Source: Bradyrhizobium prioriisuperbiae
GTDB lineage: Bacteria; Pseudomonadota; Alphaproteobacteria; Rhizobiales; Xanthobacteraceae
Assembly: GCF_032397745.1 (NCBI RefSeq)
Contig: NZ_CP135921.1
Location: 8,668,501-8,732,500 of the forward strand
DNA length: 64,000 nucleotides
Direction: 5' to 3'
Position 1 is the first letter of the stretch, and the number at the start of each line of letters is the position of its first letter. Below are positions 27,822 to 37,004 of the stretch, piece after piece. The notes under the pieces are model-generated. The model saw only the letters and a program-made list of their open reading frames with translations, had not been told where the DNA came from and ran no database searches. The position numbers were made by a program, and so were the translations under genes.

Positions 27822-29041
27822 CGACCCTGCCGGGTCGACTTCTTTCCCTCTGCGCCGAAACAAAACAATTCGACCGGGTCGTGAAAACCCTTCAGATGGT
27901 GAAAGCCGGCCGTGGCAGGCTGCGACTCCGGCACCATTTCAGCAAACCGAGGTGATGCCAGCAACCGGTGAAACCCCGCACCGCAGACCGACTGGATGCG
28001 GCTGATCAGGTTGACGTCCGGCCCGATCATGGTGAAGTCCATCCGGCGCCCGGAGCCGATGTTGCCATAACTGACCGCGCCATAATGCAGCGCAATACCG
28101 GCCTCGAGCCTCTCCTCACCGGCCCGGTGATCGATATTGTCCAGGACCGTCAGCGCCACCCGAAAAGCTGTCGCGCACGCCGCCCTGGCATCGTCGTCAT
28201 GAAAGAACGCCAGCACGGCGTCGCCCATGAACTTGACGATCTCACCGCCGGCCGCCGTAATCGACGGCACCACCTGATCGAAATAGTCATTGAGCAACGC
28301 AATCACCCGCGGCGCCGGCAACCGGTTGGACAGCTCCGTGAAGCCTCTGAGATCGCACAGCATCAGCGCCGCCTCCAGCGTCTCGACCTGGCCGCGGCGG
28401 ATACGGCCGGCAAGGATACGCTGCGCCGTGACCGGGCCGACATAGGTGTCGAGCAAGGTGAGTTCGACCTTGCGTAGTGTTCGTAGCTCGCAGAGATTGC
28501 GCAGCGCCGGGACGATGCGCTCGAGCGCAAGACGCTCGGTCGCGGTAAATCCCCCTCGCCGTGCGGTGCAGAACGTCACCGCACTCAGCGGTCCGTCCCC
28601 GCTGTTCAGCGGACGCACCATCATGTCGACGAGACCGCGCTCGCGATAGACGTCGATCAGCGTCCAGTTGCGGGCTTCCCGGCGATCGAGGCGCACGTCC
28701 AGCGGTTCATTGTGCTCCATTGTGAAGTGCACCGGGCTGTGGACGAAGTCCGCGCTGGCCTCAATGCCATGCTCCCGGTCGAAGATCTCGACCGAACTGT
28801 TGGGTGACCAGGCCACCGTGCGGCCGAGAATCTCCGGATGCAGCGTACGCAGGTGCAGCGCCAGCCGATCGATCGGCAGTCCCGCGGCGAGAAGCCTGCG
28901 CCCCAGACCCGCGACGAGGCCGGCATCGTCGGTATCGTGGCATTCATCGCTGGCAAGCCATTCAACACAACGCAGCAGTGCATGGGCGAGTGGAGCGCGC
29001 CGGTCGTCGCGTGGATCCATTAGACTGGCGGTGGGGACCAT
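27818..29041 (-). CDS. Class III adenylate/guanylate cyclase
   Basis: A 407-residue soluble nucleotide cyclase. Residues 1-190 form a GAF-like or family-specific sensor region (with histidine-rich HLRTLHPE and VHFTMEH). The catalytic domain is about 215-395. Metal-binding aspartates are D230 in MLCDLRGFT and D274 in [12 protein letters not shown]270 fits the base-selecting lysine for ATP. The transition-state pair appears near GPDVNLISR. It would make cyclic AMP in response to a cytosolic signal. The ATG at 29041 has AAGGTG 8 bp upstream. It is a single gene, convergent with the sugar importer. Confidence 0.9.
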
Positions 29042-29104
29042 GGCTTCACCTTGAGGTTACGCCGATATCATCGGCTTGGGCACGTCGTTGGGGTGGCAAC
29101 AACA

Positions 29105-30715
29105 TCAATGGGCACCGCTACCGCCGACCTGCCCCGCCGGCTTCTTGAGCATCAGGGTTGCAACCAGCGCCAGGACCAGCACAACGCCGAGCAGAAAGAA
29201 GGTGTCGCTGAAGGACATGATATTGGCCTGCAGCCGGACCCGGGAGCCGATGGCGACGACGGCCTTGTGCCAGGCCGTTGCCTGATCGGAGACGCCGTGA
29301 TTGAGGAAATAAGTGGTCAGCTGATCGATCCGTTGCCGTGTTGCTTCCTCGAACAGCGACACTGAATTGGTCAGCACATTGGAGTGAAACTGTTCGCGCT
29401 TGCTCTGGAAGGTCTGCAACGCGGCGATCCCGATGGCGCCGCCCAGGTTGCGCATCATGTTGAAGAGCGCAGACGCGGAGCCTGCATTCTCCGGCTCGAT
29501 GCCGGCGGTGGCGACGGCGGATAGCGGCGCGAACGCCAGCGCCTGGCCCACCGCACGCACGACATTCGGCCAGAACAACTGGTCGGAGGCATAGACACCG
29601 GTCATGTAGATGTTCATGAAGTTGGAAGCCGCGAACAGAGCGAAGCCGGTCACGATGATCAGGCGAACGTCAAAGCGTTGCATCAATCGCGGCACCAGCG
29701 GGATCAATACGAGCTGGGGCAGACCGGTCCATGCCAGCACCATGCCGATTTGTTCGGAGTTATAGCCCTGCACCCGGGACAAATAGAGCGGCAGGATAAA
29801 CACCGAGCCATAAAGCGCGATGCCCATCAGAAAGTTTGCGGTGATGCCGAAGCCGAAATTGCGACGCAGCAGCAGCCGCAGATTGAGCAGCGGGCGCGGG
29901 CTGCGCAATTCGATGATCAGGAACAAAGTCAGCGAGACCGCGGCGATCACCGACAGCCGAACGATGAAAGGCGAGCCGAACCAGTCGTCCTTGTTGCCTT
30001 CTTCCAGCACGGTCTGCAGCGCGCCGAGACCGATCGCCATGGTGAGAATGCCGGGCCAGTCGCCATCCCGCAGCAGATGCAGCTGCATCGGCTTCGCCTC
30101 CAGCGACACCCACAGCATCGCCACCATGATCGCTCCGGGCACCAGATTGACGTAGAAAATGTACTCCCAGCCCCAGTTTTCGGTGAGATAACCGCCGATG
30201 GTCGGGCCGATCGCCGGTGCGAAGGTGGCGGAGAGTGCGAACAGCGCGAGGCCGATCGGCTGCTTGGCCTTGGGCAGCAGGGTGATGATCAGGGTAAACG
30301 CCATCGGGATCAGCACGCCGCCGGTAAAACCCTGGATGGCGCGCAGCACGATCATCTGCTCGAGATTTTGCGCCAGCGCACAAGCCGCCGAGAACACCAG
30401 AAACAAGATAGCATTGCTCAGCAGATAAAGACGGATCGAAAACACCCGTGCCAGCCAGCCGGACAGCGGAATGACGATGATTTCCGCAATCAAATAAGAG
30501 GTCGAGATCCAGCCGCCATCATCGATGCCAGCGCCGATGCCGCCCTGGATGTTGGCCAGCGAAGCGTTGACGATCTGGATATTGAGCACGGCCATGAAGG
30601 CGCCGAGCGTCGAGCCGATCACTGCGATCCAGGTGATCAGTGAACTTTGGGGAGCGGCCGCAGGTGCCGGTTTCGCTGTTACGGGAAACGCCGGTGCAGC
30701 AATTTGGGCGGTCAT
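29105..30715 (-). CDS. emrB: EmrB/QacA-type MFS multidrug efflux pump (DHA2 family, 14 TM)
   Basis: A 536-residue drug:proton antiporter of the 14-helix DHA2 family. Motif A-like and motif C features are seen in the first half: SGWLARVFSIRLYLLS, the family stretch VLRAIQGFTGGVLIPMAFT, and GPTIGGYLTENWGWEYIFYVN. The ATG at 30715 has GGAG about 10 bp upstream and gives a cytoplasmic proline/alanine-rich start; a longer frame to 30745 is less likely. The gene follows the EmrA-like adaptor on the same strand. The pair would export drugs across both membranes with an outer-membrane channel not found here. Confidence 0.93.
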   Translation of the reverse strand: MTAQIAAPAFPVTAKPAPAAAPQSSLITWIAVIGSTLGAFMAVLNIQIVNASLANIQGGIGAGIDDGGWISTSYLIAEIIVIPLSGWLARVFSIRLYLLSNAILFLVFSAACALAQNLEQMIVLRAIQGFTGGVLIPMAFTLIITLLPKAKQPIGLALFALSATFAPAIGPTIGGYLTENWGWEYIFYVNLVPGAIMVAMLWVSLEAKPMQLHLLRDGDWPGILTMAIGLGALQTVLEEGNKDDWFGSPFIVRLSVIAAVSLTLFLIIELRSPRPLLNLRLLLRRNFGFGITANFLMGIALYGSVFILPLYLSRVQGYNSEQIGMVLAWTGLPQLVLIPLVPRLMQRFDVRLIIVTGFALFAASNFMNIYMTGVYASDQLFWPNVVRAVGQALAFAPLSAVATAGIEPENAGSASALFNMMRNLGGAIGIAALQTFQSKREQFHSNVLTNSVSLFEEATRQRIDQLTTYFLNHGVSDQATAWHKAVVAIGSRVRLQANIMSFSDTFFLLGVVLVLALVATLMLKKPAGQVGGSGAH

Positions 30716-30768
30716 GGCAAAACTCCGTCTCTCCTGTGCCGGCAACCATGCCGCACACAGGCCTTCGC

Positions 30769-30798
30769 GATAATCGAGGAAAGACCGAAAGGATTATC
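30769..30798. promoter_or_regulatory. GATAATC-N16-GATTATC dyad between emrA and emrB (copy 2)
   Basis: A 30-bp element with perfect 7-bp inverted arms. It overlaps the emrA-like stop codon and lies 54 bp before the emrB-like start. It matches the element upstream of emrA in arms, spacing and several internal bases. It may give emrB its own regulated promoter or act as a remote LysR site. Confidence 0.65.
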
Positions 30799-32050
30799 CA
30801 GCGGGACTGGAAGGCCCGGCGGTGTTGGCGTCGCGTTCGATCGGAAGGCGGCATACGCCGCCCGTCGGCTTGGGCGAAACCGACGCGCCAGCCAGCTCAT
30901 TCGCCTGCGGGACACCGTTGTCCGCGATCGCCGCAGCCTTGGTGTTGACCGTCGGCTCGACCGACATGCCGGCGCGCAGCAATCCCGCCATGCGCTCGTC
31001 GTCCAGTGTGATCTTCACCGGGATCCTCTGCACGATCTTGGTGAAGTTGCCGGTGGCGTTGTCCGGCGGCAGCAGTGCGAATTCGAGGCCACTCGCTGGC
31101 GACAGGCTGTCCACATGGCCGGTGATGTGCGCCCCGGGGAAGGTATCCACCTTGATTTCCACCGGCTGGCCATCGCGCACATGGGTGAGCTGGGTCTCTT
31201 TAAAGTTGGCGACGATATAGGTCGCATGCAGCGGCACCACCGCCATCAGTTGCGTGCCGGCGGTGACGTACTGGCCGATCCGCAGCGAGCGCGCGCCGAC
31301 GGTGCCATTCACCGGAGCGACGATGGTGGTGTAGGACAGATTGAGCTCCGCCTGATGCGCCACCGCGCGGCTGCGTTCGAGCTGGGCCTGGGCCTGTTCG
31401 CGGGCGGTGGCCAGCACCGCCACCTGTTTCTCCGCCGCCACTAGTCCGGCTTTGTCGCGCTGGAGCTGAGCCGCGGCCTGCGCACGGATGGCTTCGGTCT
31501 GCTGGGCCCGCTGGATGGTGCCGGAGCCGGTTTGCATCAAGTCGCGATAGCGTTCCGCATCCGACACCGCAAAGGTCAGCGAGGCCTGGGTCGCATCGAT
31601 CGCCGCCTTGGCCTGATCGACCAGCGACTGCTGCAGCACAAGCTGCGCATCGAGGTTATGGATCGCGGCCACTGCCGCATTCACGTCGGCATTGGCCTGG
31701 GCCAGCGCCGCACGGAAATCACGATCGTCGATCCGCGCCAGCACCTGGCCCGCTGTCACATGCTGGTTGTCCCGCACCAGGACGTCGGCGATATAGCCGG
31801 CGACCTTGGGCGCGATCGTAGTGTAATCGGCTTTGACATAGGCATCGTCGGTCGATTCCAGATAACGGCCGATGGTCCAGTAATCGTGACCGTAATAACT
31901 TCCGAGCGCAGTGCCGGCGAGCAGCGCAAGCACCAGCGCACCACGCTTGATCAGTGTCCGGCGCGATACCACGGGGGCCTGGGCCGGTGGGGTGGCTCCC
32001 GCGGCGTCGGTCGCCTGCTGGAAGCTGTCGGGGCGGGGCATCTCAACCAT
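30794..32050 (-). CDS. emrA: EmrA-type membrane fusion protein (HlyD family)
   Basis: A 418-residue periplasmic adaptor. One membrane helix (about residues 34-52) anchors it. A barrel-sandwich domain begins with STDDAYVKADYTTIAPKVAGYI, which is diagnostic of EmrA-like proteins. A long alpha-helical hairpin rich in Ala/Gln (about 100-215) follows, then the second half-motif YTTIVAPVNGTVGARSLRIGQYV and a beta-barrel with NFKETQL. The ATG at 32050 has AGGAG 7 bp upstream. It couples the MFS pump in the next gene to an outer-membrane channel. The divergent LysR gene lies 157 bp away. Confidence 0.93.
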   Translation of the reverse strand: MVEMPRPDSFQQATDAAGATPPAQAPVVSRRTLIKRGALVLALLAGTALGSYYGHDYWTIGRYLESTDDAYVKADYTTIAPKVAGYIADVLVRDNQHVTAGQVLARIDDRDFRAALAQANADVNAAVAAIHNLDAQLVLQQSLVDQAKAAIDATQASLTFAVSDAERYRDLMQTGSGTIQRAQQTEAIRAQAAAQLQRDKAGLVAAEKQVAVLATAREQAQAQLERSRAVAHQAELNLSYTTIVAPVNGTVGARSLRIGQYVTAGTQLMAVVPLHATYIVANFKETQLTHVRDGQPVEIKVDTFPGAHITGHVDSLSPASGLEFALLPPDNATGNFTKIVQRIPVKITLDDERMAGLLRAGMSVEPTVNTKAAAIADNGVPQANELAGASVSPKPTGGVCRLPIERDANTAGPSSPAG

Positions 32051-32117
32051 CGTCGTCTCCTGTGGCCGAAGCGGCCGTGATCTGATGGTCGCGAAGATGC
32101 AGTGTTCCAGCCGATCT

Positions 32118-32165
32118 GATAATCTTGGAAAATCGGGAAGGATTATCAATCGGGAGCGGATAATC
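32118..32165. promoter_or_regulatory. GATAATC-N16-GATTATC operator plus third half-site (copy 1)
   Basis: Between the divergent LysR and emrA genes, GATAATC (32118-32124) and GATTATC (32141-32147) form a perfect dyad. A third copy of the half-site, GATAATC, lies at 32159-32165. LysR regulators typically bind such multi-half-site regions in divergent promoters. A matching dyad occurs 1.3 kb away in front of emrB. Confidence 0.7.
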
Positions 32166-32207
32166 AGGATCCGATCATGCGAAAATCTTCAAATATTTGA
32201 GTGAGTT

Positions 32208-33125
32208 ATGGATCGGCTGACGAGTTTGACGGTGTTCGGCCAGGTGGTCGAATGCGGCGGGTTTTCCGCCGCCGGGCGGCGGCTCAACATGTCCGTCACC
32301 ATGGTCAGCAACCATATCCAGTCGCTGGAGGACCGGCTCGGGGTGCGGCTGCTCAATCGCACCACGCGCAAGGTCAGTCTGACCGAAATCGGCCAAGCCT
32401 ATTATGAACGATCCCGGCAAATCCTGATCGATCTCGATGAGGCCGATCGCGTGGCCCACGCGCTGCAGTCAACGCCACGCGGACTGTTGAAGCTTTATGC
32501 CACCTCCACTCTCGTGCGCTTCCTGTCGCCGGTCATCGGAGAGTTCCTGACCGCCAATCCCGCGGTCTCTGTCGACCTGACCGCCGGCGAACCGATGATC
32601 GACCTCATCGAATTGGGTTTCGATCTTGCGATCATGGCAGCGACGCCGCCGGATTCATCCCTCGTGGTCCGCAAGCTGACGCCATGGCGACACATCGTGT
32701 GCTGCTCGCCGGCCTACCTTGAGGCCAACCCGGCCCCCGAGCAGCCCGCCGACCTGATCAACCACAACTGCCTGAGATATGCCTATTATCCGTTCGGCCG
32801 CGATTGGCGGTTCGAGGGGCCGCAAAGGCAATCGATTACGGTGCCGGTCACCGGCAACACCGTCAGCACCAGCGGCGAGTTGTTGCGCACCCTGGTGCTA
32901 TCAGGCAAGGGCATCATGCTGGCGCCGAGTTTTCTTGTTGGCGATGATGTGGAGGCGGGACGCTTGATCCGCCTGCTGCCGAACGTTCGTCTCCCCGAGC
33001 TCGCGATCAACGCGATTTATCCACACCGGCATCATCTGTCGAGCAAGGTGCGATCGTTCATCGACCTGCTCGCGGAACGCTTCACCGTCCACCGCAAGTG
33101 GATGAATCCGGCGGACGGCGCCTGA
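32208..33125 (+). CDS. LysR-family regulator of the efflux pair
   Basis: A 305-residue LysR-type regulator of the DsdC/CrgA-like subgroup common near transporters. The winged helix is residues 1-60 with FGQVVECGGFSAAGRRLNMS and the recognition element TMVSNHIQSLEDRLG. The effector-binding domain begins about residue 90 (RGLLKLYATSTLVRFL). It is divergent from emrA across 157 bp that contain three GAT[A/T]ATC half-sites, so it very likely controls the pump. The inducer is unknown. Confidence 0.92.
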   Translation: MDRLTSLTVFGQVVECGGFSAAGRRLNMSVTMVSNHIQSLEDRLGVRLLNRTTRKVSLTEIGQAYYERSRQILIDLDEADRVAHALQSTPRGLLKLYATSTLVRFLSPVIGEFLTANPAVSVDLTAGEPMIDLIELGFDLAIMAATPPDSSLVVRKLTPWRHIVCCSPAYLEANPAPEQPADLINHNCLRYAYYPFGRDWRFEGPQRQSITVPVTGNTVSTSGELLRTLVLSGKGIMLAPSFLVGDDVEAGRLIRLLPNVRLPELAINAIYPHRHHLSSKVRSFIDLLAERFTVHRKWMNPADGA

Positions 33126-33128
33126 CCA

Positions 33129-33329
33129 TTAACGGCGGGACCTGGCGTAGCGCCAGCCGCAGATAATCAGCGGCAGGCCGACCATCAGCCAGGACGCGTA
33201 ACGTCCGATTCCGCCTTCGACCAGCAGCGCAAGGATCAGGCCGGCGAACGACAGCACGCCGATCACAATCGGCGCGCCGAACACGCCACGCCAGTTCGGC
33301 GCGGCACCAGGCGAGAGGGATGGCTTCAT
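33129..33329 (-). CDS. Small membrane protein downstream of PepSY gene
   Basis: A 66-residue protein with two predicted membrane helices (about 19-36 and 43-59) and a basic C-terminus ending RYARSRR. The ATG at 33329 overlaps the stop of the PepSY gene by 4 bp, which strongly supports translation. I do not recognise a family. Its place as last gene of the siderophore receptor operon suggests a helper role for the PepSY membrane protein, for example complex stability during ferric reduction. Confidence 0.75.
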   Translation of the reverse strand: MKPSLSPGAAPNWRGVFGAPIVIGVLSFAGLILALLVEGGIGRYASWLMVGLPLIICGWRYARSRR

Positions 33330-34468
33330 TCGGCTGCCTGGGCGATTTCGGGAGCGGCAAGCAATTGCCGCCCGCGCCGCTCCTTGCGGCGTTTCACCAG
33401 CCAGAGATAGAGCCCGCTGCCGAGCACGATGATGGTCAGCACGTCCAGCACCGCCCAGATGATCTTCAGCACCATGCCGCCATAATCGCCGAAATGCAGC
33501 GGCTGCGAGATCAGCAGCGCTTTCAGATAAAGCGGCAATTCGCGGACTTCGCTGGCCGCACCAGTCTCGCCATCCACCAGCACCGGCTTGAACATGCGCG
33601 CAGTCAGGGTGCTGTCACCACGCATGAACACGGCGAAATGATGCGAGCTCGAGAACGGCGTGCCGGGAAATGCAATGAACGCCGGTGTCATGCCGGGAGC
33701 AGCGGCCTTGGCATTGTCGATGACGTGATCGAGCGAGGCGAGATGGGCGGGCAGCGGTTTGCCGGCATAGGGCGCGACCATCGCCGCCAGTTCAGTCGAT
33801 TTCCACTGATCGAGCATCAGCTCGGCCCAGGTGTTGATGACACCGGTGAGCCCAACCACCGAGACCCAGGCGACAGTGGTGACGCCGATCAGATTGTGCC
33901 AGTCGAGCCAGGCGACGCGGCGGGATTTGCCATTGCGCACCGTCGAAAACTGCAGGCGGCGGGTGAATGGCCAATAAAGCACGACGCCGGACACCACCGC
34001 GACGAACATCAGCAAACCCATGCCGCCGAGGAACAGTTTGCCGGGCTGGCCGGCGAACATGTCGGTGTGCAGTTTCAGAATGATCAGCATCGGGCCGATG
34101 CCGACCTGCGCCATCGACTTGGCGCGATAGGCATCGAAGGCACGGACGACCGCGTTGTCGGGCTCGCCATTGGGCGCGCTGTTGGTGAACACGAACACGC
34201 TGCCCGGTTCGTCCTTGTCCCAGGAGACGTACTGAATGACCTTGCCCGGCGCCGTCGCCAGCGCCTCGGTCGCGACCTTGTCGATCGACGCTTTTGGCGT
34301 GCCAATCGCCACTGCTTCCGGCTGCGGCGAATATCCCAGCGCCTCGTCGATCTCGTGGTGGAAGATCAGCGGCAGGCCGGTGATGCACAGCAGCAGCAGG
34401 AACACGGTCGAGACCAGGCTCGACCATTTATGCACCAGCGACCAGATGCGGACGGTGCGGGCTTTCAC
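33326..34468 (-). CDS. PepSY-associated TM helix protein, putative iron-siderophore reductase
   Basis: A 380-residue inner-membrane protein of the PepSY_TM family. About four main helices are visible: the N-terminal WSLVHKWSSLVSTVFLLLL, a central GGMGLLMFVAVVSGVVLYW, WHNLIGVTTVAWVSVVGLTG, and the C-terminal KIIWAVLDVLTIIVLGSGLY. Conserved histidines (LVHKW, FHHE, LKLHTD, DWHN) could coordinate heme. Family members encoded with TonB receptors reduce ferric siderophores in the periplasm (FoxB/FpvG-like). The start is GTG at 34468 after GGAGG. It is 37 bp downstream of the receptor gene. Confidence 0.88.
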   Translation of the reverse strand: MKARTVRIWSLVHKWSSLVSTVFLLLLCITGLPLIFHHEIDEALGYSPQPEAVAIGTPKASIDKVATEALATAPGKVIQYVSWDKDEPGSVFVFTNSAPNGEPDNAVVRAFDAYRAKSMAQVGIGPMLIILKLHTDMFAGQPGKLFLGGMGLLMFVAVVSGVVLYWPFTRRLQFSTVRNGKSRRVAWLDWHNLIGVTTVAWVSVVGLTGVINTWAELMLDQWKSTELAAMVAPYAGKPLPAHLASLDHVIDNAKAAAPGMTPAFIAFPGTPFSSSHHFAVFMRGDSTLTARMFKPVLVDGETGAASEVRELPLYLKALLISQPLHFGDYGGMVLKIIWAVLDVLTIIVLGSGLYLWLVKRRKERRGRQLLAAPEIAQAAE

Positions 34469-34505
34469 GTCCAGGCCTCCGTGATTTCAGTTCGCGCTCA
34501 ATGCC

Positions 34506-36773
34506 TTACCACTTGTAGGCGAGACTTGCTGTCGCCCGGCGGCGGTCGCCATAGAAGCAGGCATTGGTCGATGCGCAGCTCGCGACATAGATCACATCGG
34601 TGATGTTCTGCACATTGATCTGAGCGCGCCAGTTATCCCACTCGTAGTGCACCACCAGATCGCCGAGCACGCGGGCCGGCACCACCAGCGTGTTGGCCTG
34701 GTCGGCATAGGACGCACCGACATAACGGACGCCGGCACCGAAACCCAAGCCGGTCAGCGAGCCAGACTTGATGGTATAATCGCCCCACAGCGACGCCAGC
34801 TGCTGCGGCGTGTTGGTGGGTGTTTTGCCGATCAGTGCCGAGTTGAAATCCTGGCTGACGAACAGATGGTAGGCGGTGAACGAGCCCGTCAGTTTGAATT
34901 CGCGCGTGAGATTAGCGACCGCCTCGAGCTCAATGCCACGCGACGTCACCTCGCCGCTCTGGTTAGGCAGCAGGATGTTATTCGGATCGGTGGTCAGCGC
35001 GTTCTTCCGCTTAAGGTCGAACAGCGCCACATTGACGTAGCCGTTCATGCCGGCGGGAGCGAACTTGACACCGACTTCCGTCTGTTCACCCGTCTCCGGC
35101 AACAGCAGCTGCCCCGTGCCTCCATTGACGCCGATCACGGGATTGTAACTCGTCGCATAGGAGACATAAGGCGCAAGTCCGATATCGCTGGTGTAGATCA
35201 GCCCGGCTCGGCCACTGAACTTGCTATCGTCGCGGCTCTGGGTCGCGCCGGCGACATGATCGTTGTTGTCGGTCGAGACCCAGTCGTTGCGGCCGCTCAG
35301 CACGAGAGTCCAGCGGTCCCACTTGATCTGGTCCTGCACATAGAAACCAAGCTGCTTCTGCGTGATGGTGCGATCCGTTCCGAAAGGACCGGTGAACACG
35401 GGGAAATACCCATAGGCTGGACTGAGCACGTTGATCGACGCACCTCCGGCGAAGTTTTGGCGATCGTCGATGGAATAATGCTTCAAGTCCAGTCCAAACA
35501 GCGCCGTGTGGCTCAAGGCGCCGGTTGAAAAGCGATATTCGAGTTGGTTGTCGAGATTCGCCTGATCGGCGATGCCGATGGTGTGGAAGTTGCCGCGGGA
35601 CAGATTGCCCGCCGCATCGGTGCCGAGACCGAACAGCGTGGAGTAATCGACGTTCACATGGGCAAACCGTGCGTTCTGGCGGAAAGTCACGCTGTCCGAC
35701 AGATTACGTTCGAATTGATAGCCGATCATTTCCTGCTCGCGCCTGAAGAAATCGACGCTGGGATCGCTGCCGAAGAAGTTCGTGGGAATGCGACCGTACG
35801 GGGCTGCGACCACGGTGCCGACATATGGCAGGAAGTTCTGGCCATTGGTTGTGCTCTTCGAGGCCGAAGCCAGCAATGTAAAGCTGGTGTCGGCGTCCGG
35901 CTTCCAGGTCAGCGACGGCGCGATGAAATAGTTGTCATCCTTGATGTAGTCGGTCTGGGTGCCGCCGGCCTGCACCTGGCCGACCAGGCGATAGAACAAT
36001 TGGCCGTTGTCGGTCTTCAGCGGCACCGGGCCGCCGAAATCGAATGAGAGATAGCGGTTGCCGTACTGGTTGATGCCGGCTTCGACATAGCGGATCGGCT
36101 CCGCTGGCGGCATCTTGCTGACCACGTTGACCATGCCGCTCGGGCTGCTGCCGCCGTACAGCACAGCTGACGGTCCGCGCAGAATTTCGATCCGCTCCAT
36201 GTTGGACGTTTGCAGTTTCCAGCTTGCGTATGAGGTGTAGAACAGCTGCAGTCCGTCGAGGAACGTGCTGTTGTCATCGGACTTGAAGCCGCGGATCAGG
36301 AACCAGTCGTTACGGGTATCTGCGCCGAAGGTGCCGCCATAGACGCCAGCTGTGTAGCGCAGAATCTCGTCGAACTTGCCGGGCTTCTGGTCGCGGATCT
36401 GCTCGGCGCCGATCACCGAAATCGCCTGCGGCGTTTCCAGCAGCGGCGTGTTGGTCTTGGTTCCGCTCATCGAACGGCCCGCGACATAGCCGGTGATGGC
36501 GCCGCGCGGATTTTCCACGGCGGGGGCACTGGGGTTGCGAACCGGCGGGCGGCGGGGTGCCACCGCAACGCGCTGCGGGCGCGCCGCACGGCGCGGCGCG
36601 GCGGTGACACGGCGACGGGTGGTCGGGGCATCGACCGTCACTGGGCCCAGCGCGGTGCCGCCCGATGGCGACGTACCTGATTGCTGGGCGCTCGCGATCT
36701 CGAGCGTCGCCCCGCACATCAGAAACACGCTGGAAAGAAAACCAATTCGCAGTGACTTACACAGCTTCGACAC
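34506..36773 (-). CDS. TonB-dependent siderophore receptor
   Basis: A 755-residue outer-membrane receptor. The signal peptide ends SAQQS near residue 30. A basic, proline-rich linker with R/A repeats (about 50-82) precedes the plug domain. The plug begins with TPLLETPQAISVIGAEQIRDQ and contains RGPSAVLYGGSSPSGMVN. The 22-strand barrel ends with an aromatic residue, ASLAYKW. GTG at 36773 gives a proper signal peptide and follows GGAG; the longer frame to 36878 adds an unlikely leader. No N-terminal STN signalling domain is present. The final barrel region contains a cysteine pair, CASTNAC, typical of ferrichrome-type receptors. Confidence 0.93.
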   Translation of the reverse strand: MSKLCKSLRIGFLSSVFLMCGATLEIASAQQSGTSPSGGTALGPVTVDAPTTRRRVTAAPRRAARPQRVAVAPRRPPVRNPSAPAVENPRGAITGYVAGRSMSGTKTNTPLLETPQAISVIGAEQIRDQKPGKFDEILRYTAGVYGGTFGADTRNDWFLIRGFKSDDNSTFLDGLQLFYTSYASWKLQTSNMERIEILRGPSAVLYGGSSPSGMVNVVSKMPPAEPIRYVEAGINQYGNRYLSFDFGGPVPLKTDNGQLFYRLVGQVQAGGTQTDYIKDDNYFIAPSLTWKPDADTSFTLLASASKSTTNGQNFLPYVGTVVAAPYGRIPTNFFGSDPSVDFFRREQEMIGYQFERNLSDSVTFRQNARFAHVNVDYSTLFGLGTDAAGNLSRGNFHTIGIADQANLDNQLEYRFSTGALSHTALFGLDLKHYSIDDRQNFAGGASINVLSPAYGYFPVFTGPFGTDRTITQKQLGFYVQDQIKWDRWTLVLSGRNDWVSTDNNDHVAGATQSRDDSKFSGRAGLIYTSDIGLAPYVSYATSYNPVIGVNGGTGQLLLPETGEQTEVGVKFAPAGMNGYVNVALFDLKRKNALTTDPNNILLPNQSGEVTSRGIELEAVANLTREFKLTGSFTAYHLFVSQDFNSALIGKTPTNTPQQLASLWGDYTIKSGSLTGLGFGAGVRYVGASYADQANTLVVPARVLGDLVVHYEWDNWRAQINVQNITDVIYVASCASTNACFYGDRRRATASLAYKW

Positions 36774-36920
36774 GTCCCCAACTCCACCTAGCAATTCAGC
36801 GCCCTCCACATGATGACATGCGCACGACCCCGCATACGTCGGTGATGCCGGCCGTTCCAATTGAATCCTTCCAGGCAAGAAATAATTCTCGGGAATGCGG
36901 ATTTTGGGAAACAGTCGTTT

Positions 36921-36943
36921 TTAATTATTCTAATTCTAAACTG
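36921..36943 (-). promoter_or_regulatory. Possible Irr-like half-site upstream of the siderophore receptor
   Basis: On the minus strand the AT-rich patch reads TTTAGAATTAGAATAATT. The first seven bases match one arm of the rhizobial iron control element (TTTAGAA/TTCTAAA), but the second arm is poor. It is the only AT-rich promoter-like patch before the receptor gene. Weak call. Confidence 0.3.
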
Positions 36944-37004
36944 CGCCGACGAGCCGCGAAGCTTGCCACCTGATCCAGCCACGATCATCGTTATGCAGAC
37001 ATCG

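Noticed and set aside
36921..36943. Full iron control element (Irr site) before the siderophore receptor
   Set aside because: Only one arm matches; retained as a weak half-site only.
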